Source: Peptococcaceae bacterium UBA7702
Lineage (GTDB): Bacteria; Bacillota; Dehalobacteriia; UBA7702
Length of the DNA stretch: 64,000 nt
Direction: 5' to 3'
Assembly (NCBI GenBank): GCA_002482535.1
Contig: DLGE01000015.1
Location: forward strand, 22,242 to 86,241
Under the pieces are notes generated by a model. That model was given only the letters and a program-made list of their open reading frames with translations, searched no databases and had not been told where the DNA came from. Shown one piece after another: positions 1 to 9,090 of the stretch (its first letter is position 1; the number at the start of each line of letters is the position of its first letter). The position numbers were made by a program, and so were the translations under genes.

Positions 1-619
1 CGTTGGGGCCGTAATTCAGAAATTCACAGTCGCCGTGTTCATCTATGACTAAGATCCCTTCGGAAATCCCCGCAAGGATACTCTGCAAATAATCGTTGAC
101 TTGCAGCAGTTTCCGGTTGGTATGCCGCAGTTCGGCAGTGCGCGCCTCCACTGTATTTTTCAGTTCCTTCTCCATATTTTTAAAATGGGTCACATCACGG
201 CTAACGTCCTGATACTCGATGATCGTCCCGTCTTCTTCATAAAAACCGCGGCCCACGCTTTCCATCCAATAGATCCGGTCGTCAATGCAAACCCGGTATT
301 CGTAATGGTAATAGGGGTTTTCGGCGTTGACATTTTTCATCAACTCATAGATTTTCGGCCGATCCTCCTTTAGCACCAGTTCCATCGTATCGGTATGGAT
401 CAGCGATTCCTGGGTGACGCCGTAAAAATTCGCCATGGACTTGTTGACATAGCGCAGGTAATAGTCGGGACCGGAACGTTCCACCAGTTCCTGCATATTT
501 TCCATAATCGAGTCGTACTGGTCTTTGCGCAGTTCAAGCCCGCGAATGACCTGTTCCTGTTCCTTGATGCGCTCTTCGGCCCGTTTCAATTTTTCTTCTA
601 ACGCTCTCGTCTCAGCCAC
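1..619 (-). CDS. PAS-domain sensor/regulator, N-terminal part (runs off the window)
   Basis: Reading the minus strand from a GTG at 617-619 gives an uninterrupted frame to base 1. A GGAGGTG ribosome site lies about 6 bases before the GTG. The protein opens with a charged coiled coil (ALEEKLKRAEERIKEQEQ), then a PAS fold (YLRYVNKSMANFYGV, then YEYRVCIDDRIYWMESVGRG, ending EYQDVSRDVTHFK). A second coiled coil follows and a second PAS begins (ILAGISEGILVIDEHGDCEF). It senses a small ligand or redox state. The output domain lies outside the window; by analogy with the other PAS proteins here it could be a sigma-54 AAA+ activator, but a histidine kinase is equally possible. Confidence 0.8.
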   Translation of the reverse strand, partial: MAETRALEEKLKRAEERIKEQEQVIRGLELRKDQYDSIMENMQELVERSGPDYYLRYVNKSMANFYGVTQESLIHTDTMELVLKEDRPKIYELMKNVNAENPYYHYEYRVCIDDRIYWMESVGRGFYEEDGTIIEYQDVSRDVTHFKNMEKELKNTVEARTAELRHTNRKLLQVNDYLQSILAGISEGILVIDEHGDCEFLNYGPN

Positions 620-744
620 AAAAACACCTCCGGTAGGGCTACTCTTTGCTGCCCTCAATATAGCACGGGATTTCAAAAAAGGCAATGGAAAAAGAAAGCC
701 CCCGGCAATTTCCAGGGACTTTAAAAGGTATCACTTCTTTTCCG

Positions 745-1935
745 TTACGACAAAGACGTTTTCGCCCGCAATAACATCACCCAAGGTATGAGAGCCAAAA
801 TAAGGCAGGCAAAAAAGATCCAAAACAAGCCGTCGATGTAGTTGCCCCAAGAAAGCGTCGCCACCACCGTACCGACGGTGCCGATGATCGAGGTCACAAA
901 GGACGTCAGGGCCGAGGCAGCACCGGTGGTATCTTTGTGCTGGTTCAGCAGGAGCACCATACCGAGGGGCCGGGAAATCCCTTCGGCATAGGTGTAAGGC
1001 ACAATGGCCAAAAACAGCAAAATCGGGCTAAGCTTGCCAAAAAGTCCCAGCCCCGCCGTGGAAAGGGCAAAAAGGATAAAACAAATATGCAGCTGTGCTT
1101 TGCCGGAAAGTTTCCGATCCAGGAATAGATAAACGAAGGGCGCGGAAAAGGAAATGACACAGATGCCGGCGTAAAAGAGACTGTAGTGCAGATAAGTCAT
1201 GCCGAAATCGGTGATACAGATATAGGAACAGACGGCGACAAAACCGAAGAAGGGTACGGCAAACAGGGAAATTATCGTCAGCAGCACGGAAAAATACTTG
1301 TCTTTGGCAACGTAGAGAAGACCTTTCATTGCCGGCAACAGGCCGCCGCAAACGCGGCGATTGGGCGGCAAGGTTTCCGGTAAGATGCAGGCAAGGGCAA
1401 AACTGACGGTGCCCAAAATGCCTAGAGTCGCCATAACCCAGCGCCAACCGGCGAACATCAGCACAAAAGAACCAAGAAACGGCGAGGCCACAGGGCCTAA
1501 AACGATCACCGATTGGATCACTGCCATGGCTTTCCGAAAAACGTCCTCCTCCAGATAATCCCTGACCATGGCCATGCCAACGGCGGAAATAAAACCGGCG
1601 CCGAAAGCGGCGCCGCCCCGACAGGCGATGAGAAACCACACATCTGTCGCCACGGCACAACCGTATCCAAACAGCGTAAAGATGCCGACGCCGAGAAGCA
1701 TCAGCTTTTTTCGGCCGAAGCGGTCGCTCAAAGGGCCGCCAAAAAGGACACTCACCGCGGAAACGATAAAATAGATGGAAAGGGCCAAATTCAGGGTGGC
1801 TGCGGAAGTCTGAAAATAGGCTTTGATCTCGGGCTGGGCGGGCAAAAAGATATCACAGGCCATCCAGTCAACGGCGATGATAAAGATGATGATCGACACA
1901 AACCGGCTTTGCTTCATTTTTTGTTCCGTTTCCAT
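745..1935 (-). CDS. MFS drug-resistance exporter, Bcr/CflA type
   Basis: A 396-residue, 12-helix membrane protein. The N-terminus (VDWMACDIFLPAQPEIKAYF) matches the Bcr/CflA subfamily, in which the first helix carries a D...PxxP pattern. The MFS loop 2-3 motif is present as GPLSDRFGRKKLMLLG. The family exports drugs or metabolites by proton antiport at the cytoplasmic membrane. I chose the ATG at 1935 (METEQKMKQ) behind AGGGG; an ATG at 1947 is an alternative. Its stop is TAA. It seems independent of the methyltransferase operon upstream, from which a strong hairpin separates it. The substrate is unknown. Confidence 0.85.
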   Translation of the reverse strand: METEQKMKQSRFVSIIIFIIAVDWMACDIFLPAQPEIKAYFQTSAATLNLALSIYFIVSAVSVLFGGPLSDRFGRKKLMLLGVGIFTLFGYGCAVATDVWFLIACRGGAAFGAGFISAVGMAMVRDYLEEDVFRKAMAVIQSVIVLGPVASPFLGSFVLMFAGWRWVMATLGILGTVSFALACILPETLPPNRRVCGGLLPAMKGLLYVAKDKYFSVLLTIISLFAVPFFGFVAVCSYICITDFGMTYLHYSLFYAGICVISFSAPFVYLFLDRKLSGKAQLHICFILFALSTAGLGLFGKLSPILLFLAIVPYTYAEGISRPLGMVLLLNQHKDTTGAASALTSFVTSIIGTVGTVVATLSWGNYIDGLFWIFFACLILALIPWVMLLRAKTSLS

Positions 1936-2023
1936 ACAACCCCTCATCTTTCCTAATATGGATATTTTAGCATAAAATATGAAAAAGCGCCATCCCCGGC
2001 GGACATAATCTTCACCAAAATCG

Positions 2024-2059
2024 GCGAAACCCTTCCGCAACAAAACGGAAGGGCTTCGC
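2024..2059 (-). terminator. Hairpin terminator after the mttB/MFS/uroD-like operon
   Basis: A 14-bp inverted repeat (GCGAAGCCCTTCCG pairing with CGGAAGGGTTTCGC, one G-U pair) with an 8-base loop lies 50 bases after the uroD-like stop. The T-tract is weak on the minus strand; on the plus strand the stem is followed by TTTT. Confidence 0.6.
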
Positions 2060-2109
2060 TTTTATGGAAGGTGGAGGTTAGGGTAAAACTGCAAATGGGT
2101 TTTATATGA

Positions 2110-3096
2110 TCAGAACATTTCCTTGCTCATGGCGTCAATCGCTTCGCTTATGGCATCATAGACGCCGTCGTAGATGCTGAAAGGAGCACCCTGAGTTTGG
2201 CAGGGGATCAGGTAATGCTTACCACAGCTTTCACAGGCCCAGCGCACCTCTTTGGCAATTTTCTCTTTCGTCCAGTTGGCCTCGTCAACCACAGTCTGAT
2301 CGATCCCCGCCATGAAGGAGATCTGCCCGCCGTATTCCTTGATCAGCGCCGGCAGATCGTTGGATTTCGTCGCCCCCTGCCAGATATCGATTCCCATCTC
2401 GATCATATAGGGTACCAGCGTCACCGCGTAGGAGTCGGAATGATGGATGATCAATTGGAAACCGTTTTCTCGGTAGCAGCCGTAGAGTTTTTGATAGGGC
2501 TCTAAGAAGAATTCTTCGAACATTTTGGGGGAGATCAAAGTCGAGCGTTCCGAACCCCAGTCATCGTGATGAAACACCACGTCGGGGGCTAAGTGCTTGG
2601 CAACCTGCTGCAAATAGGCACATTCCCACTCAAGACAGAAATGGATGATCCCTTTCACTTCCTCGGGATATTGGTAAAAGGCCGTCAAGGCCTCTTCCAT
2701 ACCCATGAAACAATGGAGCAGTTCAAAGAGGCCGGGGAACATCATCGGCCCCACAAAAATCTCATTATGATCAAATTTGGCGTATTCCGCTTTGGCGGCT
2801 TCCCATAGCTCCGGGGCATAATCCAGAGGAGGGGCTTTGAGCACGTCACGCCACTGGCGGATATCCTTGATCAAGGTATGCTCGCCGTGAACCGGCAGCG
2901 CTCCCGGCGTGCCCTCGGGCCAACGCCAGGCCACCCCCCAATAATCCACGGTTTCTTCTCCCAACGTGAAAGGATAGGGATTGGTGGCGTTAAACGGATC
3001 CGCATAGGGGGTTTCCACAAATTCATATTGATTGACAAAGCGGTCCGGGGCACCACCTTTGATGGTTTCCAGCAAATTTTGTTTTTTTGTTAGCAT
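2110..3096 (-). CDS. UroD/MtaA-family corrinoid-associated protein
   Basis: A 328-residue uroporphyrinogen-decarboxylase-fold protein. This superfamily includes MtaA/MtbA, which move methyl groups from methylcob(III)alamin proteins to a thiol. It is the last gene of the MttB operon and overlaps the preceding MFS gene by 7 bases, so a methyl-transfer role fits better than haem synthesis. In MtaA/MtbA zinc is held by His-x-Cys plus a distal Cys. Here the HxC site reads HHSDS (about residues 218-222), so the first Cys is missing, while a Cys at about 299 (LIPCQTQGAP) remains. The acceptor may therefore not be a CoM-like thiol. Family call is firm; the reaction is inferred. Confidence 0.85.
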   Translation of the reverse strand: MLTKKQNLLETIKGGAPDRFVNQYEFVETPYADPFNATNPYPFTLGEETVDYWGVAWRWPEGTPGALPVHGEHTLIKDIRQWRDVLKAPPLDYAPELWEAAKAEYAKFDHNEIFVGPMMFPGLFELLHCFMGMEEALTAFYQYPEEVKGIIHFCLEWECAYLQQVAKHLAPDVVFHHDDWGSERSTLISPKMFEEFFLEPYQKLYGCYRENGFQLIIHHSDSYAVTLVPYMIEMGIDIWQGATKSNDLPALIKEYGGQISFMAGIDQTVVDEANWTKEKIAKEVRWACESCGKHYLIPCQTQGAPFSIYDGVYDAISEAIDAMSKEMF

Positions 3097-4334
3097 CGCT
3101 GATTTCGTCCTCCTTTTTCCTTTTCCTTGATCTCTATTTTACGTTCCCGATAACCTTTGACCAATGCCAATACCGCACAGCAAACGCTGAAGATTAATAA
3201 CACAGAACAAACGGTGATCAGCTCCCCACCGCTAAGATAACGAATCAAGGTACCGAAATAAGTACAGAGGAACATTGCCGCTCCCAACACCGCCGAAGAA
3301 AGTGCCAAAGCGAAAGGAACTTGATCTTTCGGCACAATGACCGCCAGATGGGTTTGGTAATAGGACATGATCAACCCATTGCCAATTCCGAGGAAAATCA
3401 TCCCCGCCGCAACCGTACCCACAGAAGGGAAAAATGCAAACAGAAAATAAGCGGCGGCAATCACTCCATGAATGATGCCGGGCAGCACCGGCTGGGATTT
3501 CGCGTACAATAAGCCAAAAAGCATACAAGCCCCAAAGGTGCCGAAGGTCATGATCGTCGTCATCACACCGGTTAGGGCAGAACCGCCGATGCCGGTTTCA
3601 CCGATGTAGAGGGCAATTTCATAGTACATCACACAGATGATCAATTCCCCGCAAAAGTAGGATAGATACATGGTCCAAATTTTTTTCCAGGGTATTTTCC
3701 CTTTCGCACAGGCAACGGCAGCCGCCGTTGCCTGTGGGTCTGTCCTCGACGATATGGTATTCCCAGGCAAAAACAGGATCAACAACAGGATAATGGGGAA
3801 AACAAGCCAATAAATCCTGAATACATATTCCCACTGTACCGTCACGATGATACCGGAAATAAAGCTGACCGCGGCGCCAACAGCGGACATACCGCCATTC
3901 CAAATTCCCATCATCGTTCCCAACTTCTTTTCATCAGGAAACAGATCGGCGATGATCGCCATAGAGGCCGGCGGCACAATACCCAAGGCGACGCCAACCA
4001 CGGCCCGCATCGCGGCCATATAGACGGCATTTTCCACGGCAATGCCGAAAACAGCGCCAACGGTAAAGAACCCCATACCGATCAGAAGCATGGTCTTTTT
4101 GCCGGTCACGTTCATCAGCTTGCCGACAAAGGGGGCCACAAAAATCGCGATCAGGGCCGGGCCGGAGAGGATAAAGTTCAAAACTCCCACATGCACCCCG
4201 GCAAAATGCCCATAGATGGCGCCAGCGGCGGGAATGATCACCAGATCGCCCATGGGCACGATGGTGGCAAGAACCAATGCGGCCAGCGCCATTATTTTCC
4301 TGCCGGAATCAAAGGTTTTATCACTGTTTTCCAT
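3090..4334 (-). CDS. MFS transporter, second copy of the MttB-linked pair
   Basis: A 414-residue MFS permease with 12 predicted helices. It shares long stretches with the permease at 5898-7100 (for example FILSGPALIA, GTMMGIWN, and a shared Y(Q)xHxAxIVPK segment), so the two are tandem paralogues. It lies between an MttB-family gene and the UroD-like gene, with the latter's start inside its 3' end. This suggests co-transcription and import of the methylated substrate of the neighbouring methyltransferase. The ATG at 4334 opens with a short cytosolic tail (MENSDKTFDSGRK). Substrate not determinable. Confidence 0.85.
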   Translation of the reverse strand: MENSDKTFDSGRKIMALAALVLATIVPMGDLVIIPAAGAIYGHFAGVHVGVLNFILSGPALIAIFVAPFVGKLMNVTGKKTMLLIGMGFFTVGAVFGIAVENAVYMAAMRAVVGVALGIVPPASMAIIADLFPDEKKLGTMMGIWNGGMSAVGAAVSFISGIIVTVQWEYVFRIYWLVFPIILLLILFLPGNTISSRTDPQATAAAVACAKGKIPWKKIWTMYLSYFCGELIICVMYYEIALYIGETGIGGSALTGVMTTIMTFGTFGACMLFGLLYAKSQPVLPGIIHGVIAAAYFLFAFFPSVGTVAAGMIFLGIGNGLIMSYYQTHLAVIVPKDQVPFALALSSAVLGAAMFLCTYFGTLIRYLSGGELITVCSVLLIFSVCCAVLALVKGYRERKIEIKEKEKGGRNQRC

Positions 4335-4405
4335 GATTTGATTTCGTGATACGCCACCCGCATCACATCCCTTTCTGCTAAGGCGAGAAGATCAGCTTGC
4401 CCGCT

Positions 4406-5848
4406 TCAGCGGATACCACGGCGTTTTTCCGCCACGGCGATGATTTCATCCAGCTTCGCGCTGACCTCGGCAGGTAGCGGTTCCACGATACCCCGCTCAA
4501 TGATGGCTTTTACTTTTTCATTGGCGCGGGTGAAGAAATCCTTTTTGCCCTCGGCTTTCCAGGTTTCATAATTTACCCGGATGAAATCTTGGGGCACCCA
4601 GTTTTCACGGAAATGATTCAGGGTATGCTCTTCGGCGAGGAAATTACCGCTGGGACCGACATGGTCGATGACATCCACCGCCAAAGTTTCCGTATTCACC
4701 TCAAAACCACCCTGAACGTGGCGGAGCAGATCGATGACTTCATTGCCGAACACCAGCGCTTCCAGAGAAGAAGACATGGCGCCTTCCAGATAGCCAATAA
4801 AGAAATTGAGGTTTGCACCGGACAGCATCCCGGTATAAAGCTGGGTGCTGATATCCGCCGCCGCCTGTTGGTCGAAGGCGGGAGAATCTGTCGTCCCGAA
4901 ATGGCAGGCGTAAGGGAGATCAAGATAACGGTAGAGATCGCCGGAAGCGGCGGAACCCAGCATCATTTCCGGACTGGTCTGGGCAAAGGCCATGGTACGC
5001 AAATCCATATAGTCAACGAAACAAGCGCCTAAGAAGGGGCAGCCCTTATTGATCAGCTGGGAAAGCACCAACCCTACGAAGGAATCGGCCAGGCCAATCA
5101 CACAAGCACCAGCCAACGTCACCGGGGCGGAAGCGCCGACCATGGGCCCACAGACGTAGGGCGTGGGCACGCCATAGCGGAACATGGCCATCATCTTATC
5201 CATCACTTCCTCGGCATGGGCCAAGGGCGGCGAAGGAGAACCTCCGGCAATGATGAAGGGTTTTTTAATGAGTTGATCCATGCCGCCGGCGACGGTGGCA
5301 CACATTTGCATTTCATCTTCAAAGCCGTCGGCGTCGAAATTCCAGAGCAAGATCGGTTTGGTCGTGGTGGCCAACAACTCTCTTAATTCGTAAAGGTCTG
5401 CCACGGTGGGGTCGCAATCGACGATATAAGCGAGACCGGAAGCCACATCGATATTGGGCAGAGCGTCGATGACGAGGCCGGCATCACGAACATCCTTTGT
5501 CACCGTCAACCGGCGTTCCCCGGTTTCGGAATCGACACGGTAGAGATTGAGCAAGCCGGCTACATAGTAGCTTTGAAAGCTGTGAGCGTCCAGGGTAAAG
5601 GCCTTGTTGCCTTTTCTGTCGTAAATATTCACCGCCGAGGGCGCCGTAGCCAGGCAGTCCTTCATCAGCCAGGCGGGAATTCTGACCCGGATACCGTCCA
5701 CGCCACAGCCGGCGTCCCGCAAAATAGCGAGAGCCTTTTCGTTATGAATATCACAGCCCGTTTTTTCCAACACGGTCATGGCGGCATCGACGATATCCCG
5801 GCATTGTTCTTCGTTTAAAACTTGAAATTTGATCTGATTCTGATTCAT
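4406..5848 (-). CDS. MttB-family corrinoid methyltransferase (non-pyrrolysine), copy B
   Basis: A 480-residue member of the trimethylamine methyltransferase (MttB) superfamily, which moves a methyl group from a quaternary or tertiary amine to a corrinoid protein. The C-terminal signature VGPSGNFLAEEHTLNHF is clear. There is no in-frame UAG, so it belongs to the non-pyrrolysine branch that includes glycine betaine and carnitine demethylases. The start at 5848 (MNQNQIKF) has an AAAGGGGG ribosome site. It is a close tandem paralogue of the gene at 7251-8702, sharing CPF-x-ATEF/ACFVD-like, DSPxFDQQAA and GANLNFF-GYLE segments. The actual methyl donor is unknown. Confidence 0.92.
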   Translation of the reverse strand: MNQNQIKFQVLNEEQCRDIVDAAMTVLEKTGCDIHNEKALAILRDAGCGVDGIRVRIPAWLMKDCLATAPSAVNIYDRKGNKAFTLDAHSFQSYYVAGLLNLYRVDSETGERRLTVTKDVRDAGLVIDALPNIDVASGLAYIVDCDPTVADLYELRELLATTTKPILLWNFDADGFEDEMQMCATVAGGMDQLIKKPFIIAGGSPSPPLAHAEEVMDKMMAMFRYGVPTPYVCGPMVGASAPVTLAGACVIGLADSFVGLVLSQLINKGCPFLGACFVDYMDLRTMAFAQTSPEMMLGSAASGDLYRYLDLPYACHFGTTDSPAFDQQAAADISTQLYTGMLSGANLNFFIGYLEGAMSSSLEALVFGNEVIDLLRHVQGGFEVNTETLAVDVIDHVGPSGNFLAEEHTLNHFRENWVPQDFIRVNYETWKAEGKKDFFTRANEKVKAIIERGIVEPLPAEVSAKLDEIIAVAEKRRGIR

Positions 5849-5897
5849 GTTATCCCCCTTTGTTGAAGTGAATGGAGTCATCCGGTTTGCAAAAATC

Positions 5898-7100
5898 TTA
5901 TTTCACCGTATCCTTTAAGTGCCGCAGCAAGGCGGGAATCATCATCACCACACAAACGATGGCCAGGACAAGACAGACAAAAGTCACAGTGCCCGGACCG
6001 ACGCCGTGGAGGAAGGTAAAGACATAGGTGGTGAGAAACATCGCCATTCCCAAAACGGATGAGGAAAGGCTCAAAGCGAAAGGCGCCTGGCTTTTCGGGA
6101 CGATGATCGCAATATGGCTTTGATAATAGGCCATCATCAAGCCGTTGGCAAGGCCGTTTAAGGCCATACCGGCGACGGCCCCGGGGACAGTGGGAATCAG
6201 GGCGAAACAGAAATAGGCCAGGGCAATGATGAAAAACATCGCGAAGGGCAAGAATTTGCGCACCACGGGTTTTGCGAACAGCGCCCCAAAAATCATGCAG
6301 GCCACAAAGGTAGTGGCGGTCATCACCGTGGCCAAGGTTCCGGCCAGGGCAGCGCTGCCGATGGAAAGCTCCGCGAGATAGATGGCAATCACGTAGTAGA
6401 TCACGCAGATCACGAGTTCCCCGATAAAATAGCCGAATAAATCGAAGGACAGCTGATTCCAGGGCATCTTTTCTTTTTTGACAGACACGTCGGCTGCCGC
6501 TGCCGCTGTTCCCTCTGCTCTGGCTGCCTCATATGGCGTCCGTTTCGGCATGGCGAAAATCAGGATCACCAGGATCGGCACGGCGACCCAGAACAGTTCA
6601 AAGACGGCTTTCCACTGGGTGGCGGCAACGATACCGGCGGTGATACCGACCACCGCGCCGACCGTGGACATGCCAGCGTTCCAGATTCCCATCATGGTAC
6701 CCAGCTGTTTTTCATCGGTGAAGACATCATTCAATATCGCCATGCAGCAGGGGGCCACGATCCCCACGGCAGCGCCGACGATACAGCGCATTGCCACCAT
6801 ATAGTAGACATTCTCCACGGCGATGCCGAGAATGCCGCCAATACCAAAGAGAACGACACCGATCATCAACAGAAACTTTTTTCGAATCACACTCATCAGT
6901 TTTCCGGCGATGGGGGCCACAATCAGGGCGATCAGGGCCGGGCCGGAAAGAATGAAGTTCAGCGCCGAGACATTGGCGTCGGCAAAATGTCCATACATCG
7001 AACCTGCCGCGGGAATGATGAAGAGATCCGCCATGGGCACGAAGGTGGCCATAATCAGGGCAAACATCAACGCGACTTTTCTTCCTTTGCTTAATTCCAT
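5898..7100 (-). CDS. MFS transporter, first copy of the MttB-linked pair
   Basis: A 400-residue, 12-helix MFS permease, paralogous to 3090-4334. The start ATG at 7100 opens MELSKGRKVALMF, with a first helix containing PMADLFIIPAAG, mirrored as PMGDLVIIPAAG in the paralogue. Placed between two MttB-family genes in one operon, it probably brings in the methylated substrate. An Ala-rich loop (EGTAAAAADVS) sits in the central cytosolic region. The two copies differ mainly in loops, which could reflect different substrates. Confidence 0.85.
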   Translation of the reverse strand: MELSKGRKVALMFALIMATFVPMADLFIIPAAGSMYGHFADANVSALNFILSGPALIALIVAPIAGKLMSVIRKKFLLMIGVVLFGIGGILGIAVENVYYMVAMRCIVGAAVGIVAPCCMAILNDVFTDEKQLGTMMGIWNAGMSTVGAVVGITAGIVAATQWKAVFELFWVAVPILVILIFAMPKRTPYEAARAEGTAAAAADVSVKKEKMPWNQLSFDLFGYFIGELVICVIYYVIAIYLAELSIGSAALAGTLATVMTATTFVACMIFGALFAKPVVRKFLPFAMFFIIALAYFCFALIPTVPGAVAGMALNGLANGLMMAYYQSHIAIIVPKSQAPFALSLSSSVLGMAMFLTTYVFTFLHGVGPGTVTFVCLVLAIVCVVMMIPALLRHLKDTVK

Positions 7101-7250
7101 GTTTTATCACAGTGACAGCATCCGCTGTCACGTTCCCCTTTCTCTCTTTTTTAAGGAATTGCTTTCAATCATCAAAGAAATGAATCAAGCCTTACAGGCA
7201 ATTCCTCTACTTCGAGGGAGAAGAGTTCTCCCCCGGAGTATTTTTGTCTA

Positions 7251-8702
7251 TTACTGATAAACCTTCTCGGCTTTGGCCACAATCGCGTCCATTTCTTTGA
7301 TGACTTCAGCGTTGAGGGGTTTTTCAGGCCCTTGTTCCAAAATTTCTTTGACCTTGACTTTGTAACGTTCGTTGAGATCTTTGCCACCGGCATCCTGCCA
7401 TTTATCATAACTGGTACGGATCATGGTGTCAGGCATCCAGCTTTCCTTGAAATGGTTCAAGGTATGTTCTTCGGCAAGGAAATTACCGTTGGGGCCAACC
7501 TGATGGATCACCTCTTCCGCCAGAGTGTCTTCGTTGACCACGATCCCCGCGGTAATTGATTTCAGATAACCAAGGGCTTCATTGCAGAACATCAGCGTCG
7601 CCAAAGAGGAGGACATCGCCGTTTCCAGATAACCGCTGAAGAAATTGAGGTTGGCACCGCCGAGGAGACCGGCAAAGAGCTGGACGCCGATGTCAAAAGC
7701 AGCCTGCTGATCGAAGACCGGGGAATCCGTAGCGCCAAGGTGAACGGCAAAGGGAAGGTTAAGATACTTGAAGATATCGCAGCCGCCCAAAGCGCCGATG
7801 GTGTATTCCGGTGAGGACATGGTAAAGGACATGGTTCTCATATCGAGAAGATCGAGGAATTCCGTGGCAATAAAGGGGCAACCCTCCTTTTTCAGCTGAG
7901 ACAGCACCAGACCCACCAAAGTTTCGCAAAGCCCCTGAACCAGGGAGCCTGCGACCGTACGGGGAGAAGTGCCCCCCATCATCGTCGCGGCGACGTAGGG
8001 AGACGGTAGCCCCAATTCAAACATGTAAAGCATCTTATCCATGGTATCTTCGGCATGAGAAAGGGGGACGGAGGCGGCGCCGCCGGCGATGATGAAGGGT
8101 TTTTCCAGAAACTTATCGAGGCCGCCGGCGACAGCCGCGCAGAGATCTACCTGGGTTTTCAAACTTTCCCTGGTAAAATTCCAGACAATCTGCGGTTTCG
8201 TCGTTGCTTCCAGCAGCATTCTCGTTTCATAGACGTCAGCCATCTGGGGAGTGCAGTCAGAAATACAGCTTAAGCCGCAGGCGACGTTGATGTTGGAGAG
8301 CTTCTGGGCAACAAGACCGGCTTCATAAGCATCTTTTTTGACCGTCAAACGCTTTTCCCCGGTTTCCATATCGATGCGGTACTGATTTTCCATCCCCATA
8401 ACAGTATGGAAATTGCCACTTCTGGCACTAAGCCGGCAGGCAACTTCCCCTTCCCTGTCGTAGATCATGATCTGTTTGGGGGCCGTGGTCATGGCCTTCT
8501 GAATCACATAGGTGGGGATCTTCACGCGGACACCGTCCACACTGCAACCGGCGTCTTTCAATAATTTCAGGGCTTCGGCGTGATGGACGTTGCAGCCGGT
8601 TCTTTCCAAAACACGGAAAGCGGTTTCGATGATCTGCGCACATTGATTTTCCGTCAACACTTTTAACTGTAAACTCTGGCTTTCGACCGTATTTGCTTTC
8701 AT
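7251..8702 (-). CDS. MttB-family corrinoid methyltransferase (non-pyrrolysine), copy A
   Basis: A 483-residue MttB-superfamily methyltransferase with the C-terminal signature VGPNGNFLAEEHTLNHF. The start at 8702 (MKANTVESQ) is set by AAAGGAG 9 bases upstream; the frame is open farther upstream but that part overlaps the promoter. It is the first gene of a five-gene operon (mttB-MFS-mttB-MFS-uroD-like) behind a sigma-54 promoter at 8766-8781. The divergent sigma-54 activator at 9091 is the obvious regulator. No in-frame UAG occurs, so it does not use pyrrolysine. Substrate unknown; a methylated quaternary or tertiary amine is the family expectation. Confidence 0.92.
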   Translation of the reverse strand: MKANTVESQSLQLKVLTENQCAQIIETAFRVLERTGCNVHHAEALKLLKDAGCSVDGVRVKIPTYVIQKAMTTAPKQIMIYDREGEVACRLSARSGNFHTVMGMENQYRIDMETGEKRLTVKKDAYEAGLVAQKLSNINVACGLSCISDCTPQMADVYETRMLLEATTKPQIVWNFTRESLKTQVDLCAAVAGGLDKFLEKPFIIAGGAASVPLSHAEDTMDKMLYMFELGLPSPYVAATMMGGTSPRTVAGSLVQGLCETLVGLVLSQLKKEGCPFIATEFLDLLDMRTMSFTMSSPEYTIGALGGCDIFKYLNLPFAVHLGATDSPVFDQQAAFDIGVQLFAGLLGGANLNFFSGYLETAMSSSLATLMFCNEALGYLKSITAGIVVNEDTLAEEVIHQVGPNGNFLAEEHTLNHFKESWMPDTMIRTSYDKWQDAGGKDLNERYKVKVKEILEQGPEKPLNAEVIKEMDAIVAKAEKVYQ

Positions 8703-8765
8703 AATGAATAACTCCTTTGGATTTGATGATTGCGTCTCGGGATCTGTAGCTACACCGTCTGATAT

Positions 8766-8781
8766 TGCAAATGCTGTGCCA
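8766..8781 (-). promoter_or_regulatory. Sigma-54 promoter of the mttB/MFS operon
   Basis: The minus strand reads TGGCACAGCATTTGCA, an exact -24/-12 match (TGGCAC-N5-TTGCA). The start of transcription would be near 8754, leaving a leader of about 50 bases before the ATG at 8702. Confidence 0.92.
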
Positions 8782-8937
8782 AGGAGAAGCAAAACCCTTT
8801 TAACTGGCATTGCTTTTACAAGCACCTTTTTATAGAGGGCGGGTAAAAACCGATAAGTGTAATGAAATATGACACAGACCTTTGGCTGCCGCCGCTGGAG
8901 CAAGGACTTTATCGCAAATATCTTGCCGTAATTTAAT

Positions 8938-8957
8938 ATTACATGTAATCACTAATT
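8938..8957. promoter_or_regulatory. Candidate activator site (palindrome) between divergent genes
   Basis: ATTACATGTAAT is a perfect 12-bp palindrome at 8938-8949, followed by ATTAC at 8953-8957 which forms a second inverted repeat with GTAAT. It lies about 160 bp upstream of the sigma-54 promoter, the usual place for an enhancer site, and upstream of the regulator gene. Confidence 0.45.
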
Positions 8958-9090
8958 ACAGATTTGATCAAAAAATTAAACATGTCCTATTTCTGCAGAA
9001 AATAAATCACCTGTATATCAAGATACATATTGTCTTTTCCGCCAATAGCGTATAAAATGTTGCCATACAGAGAATGAGGTTGATTGCAAT

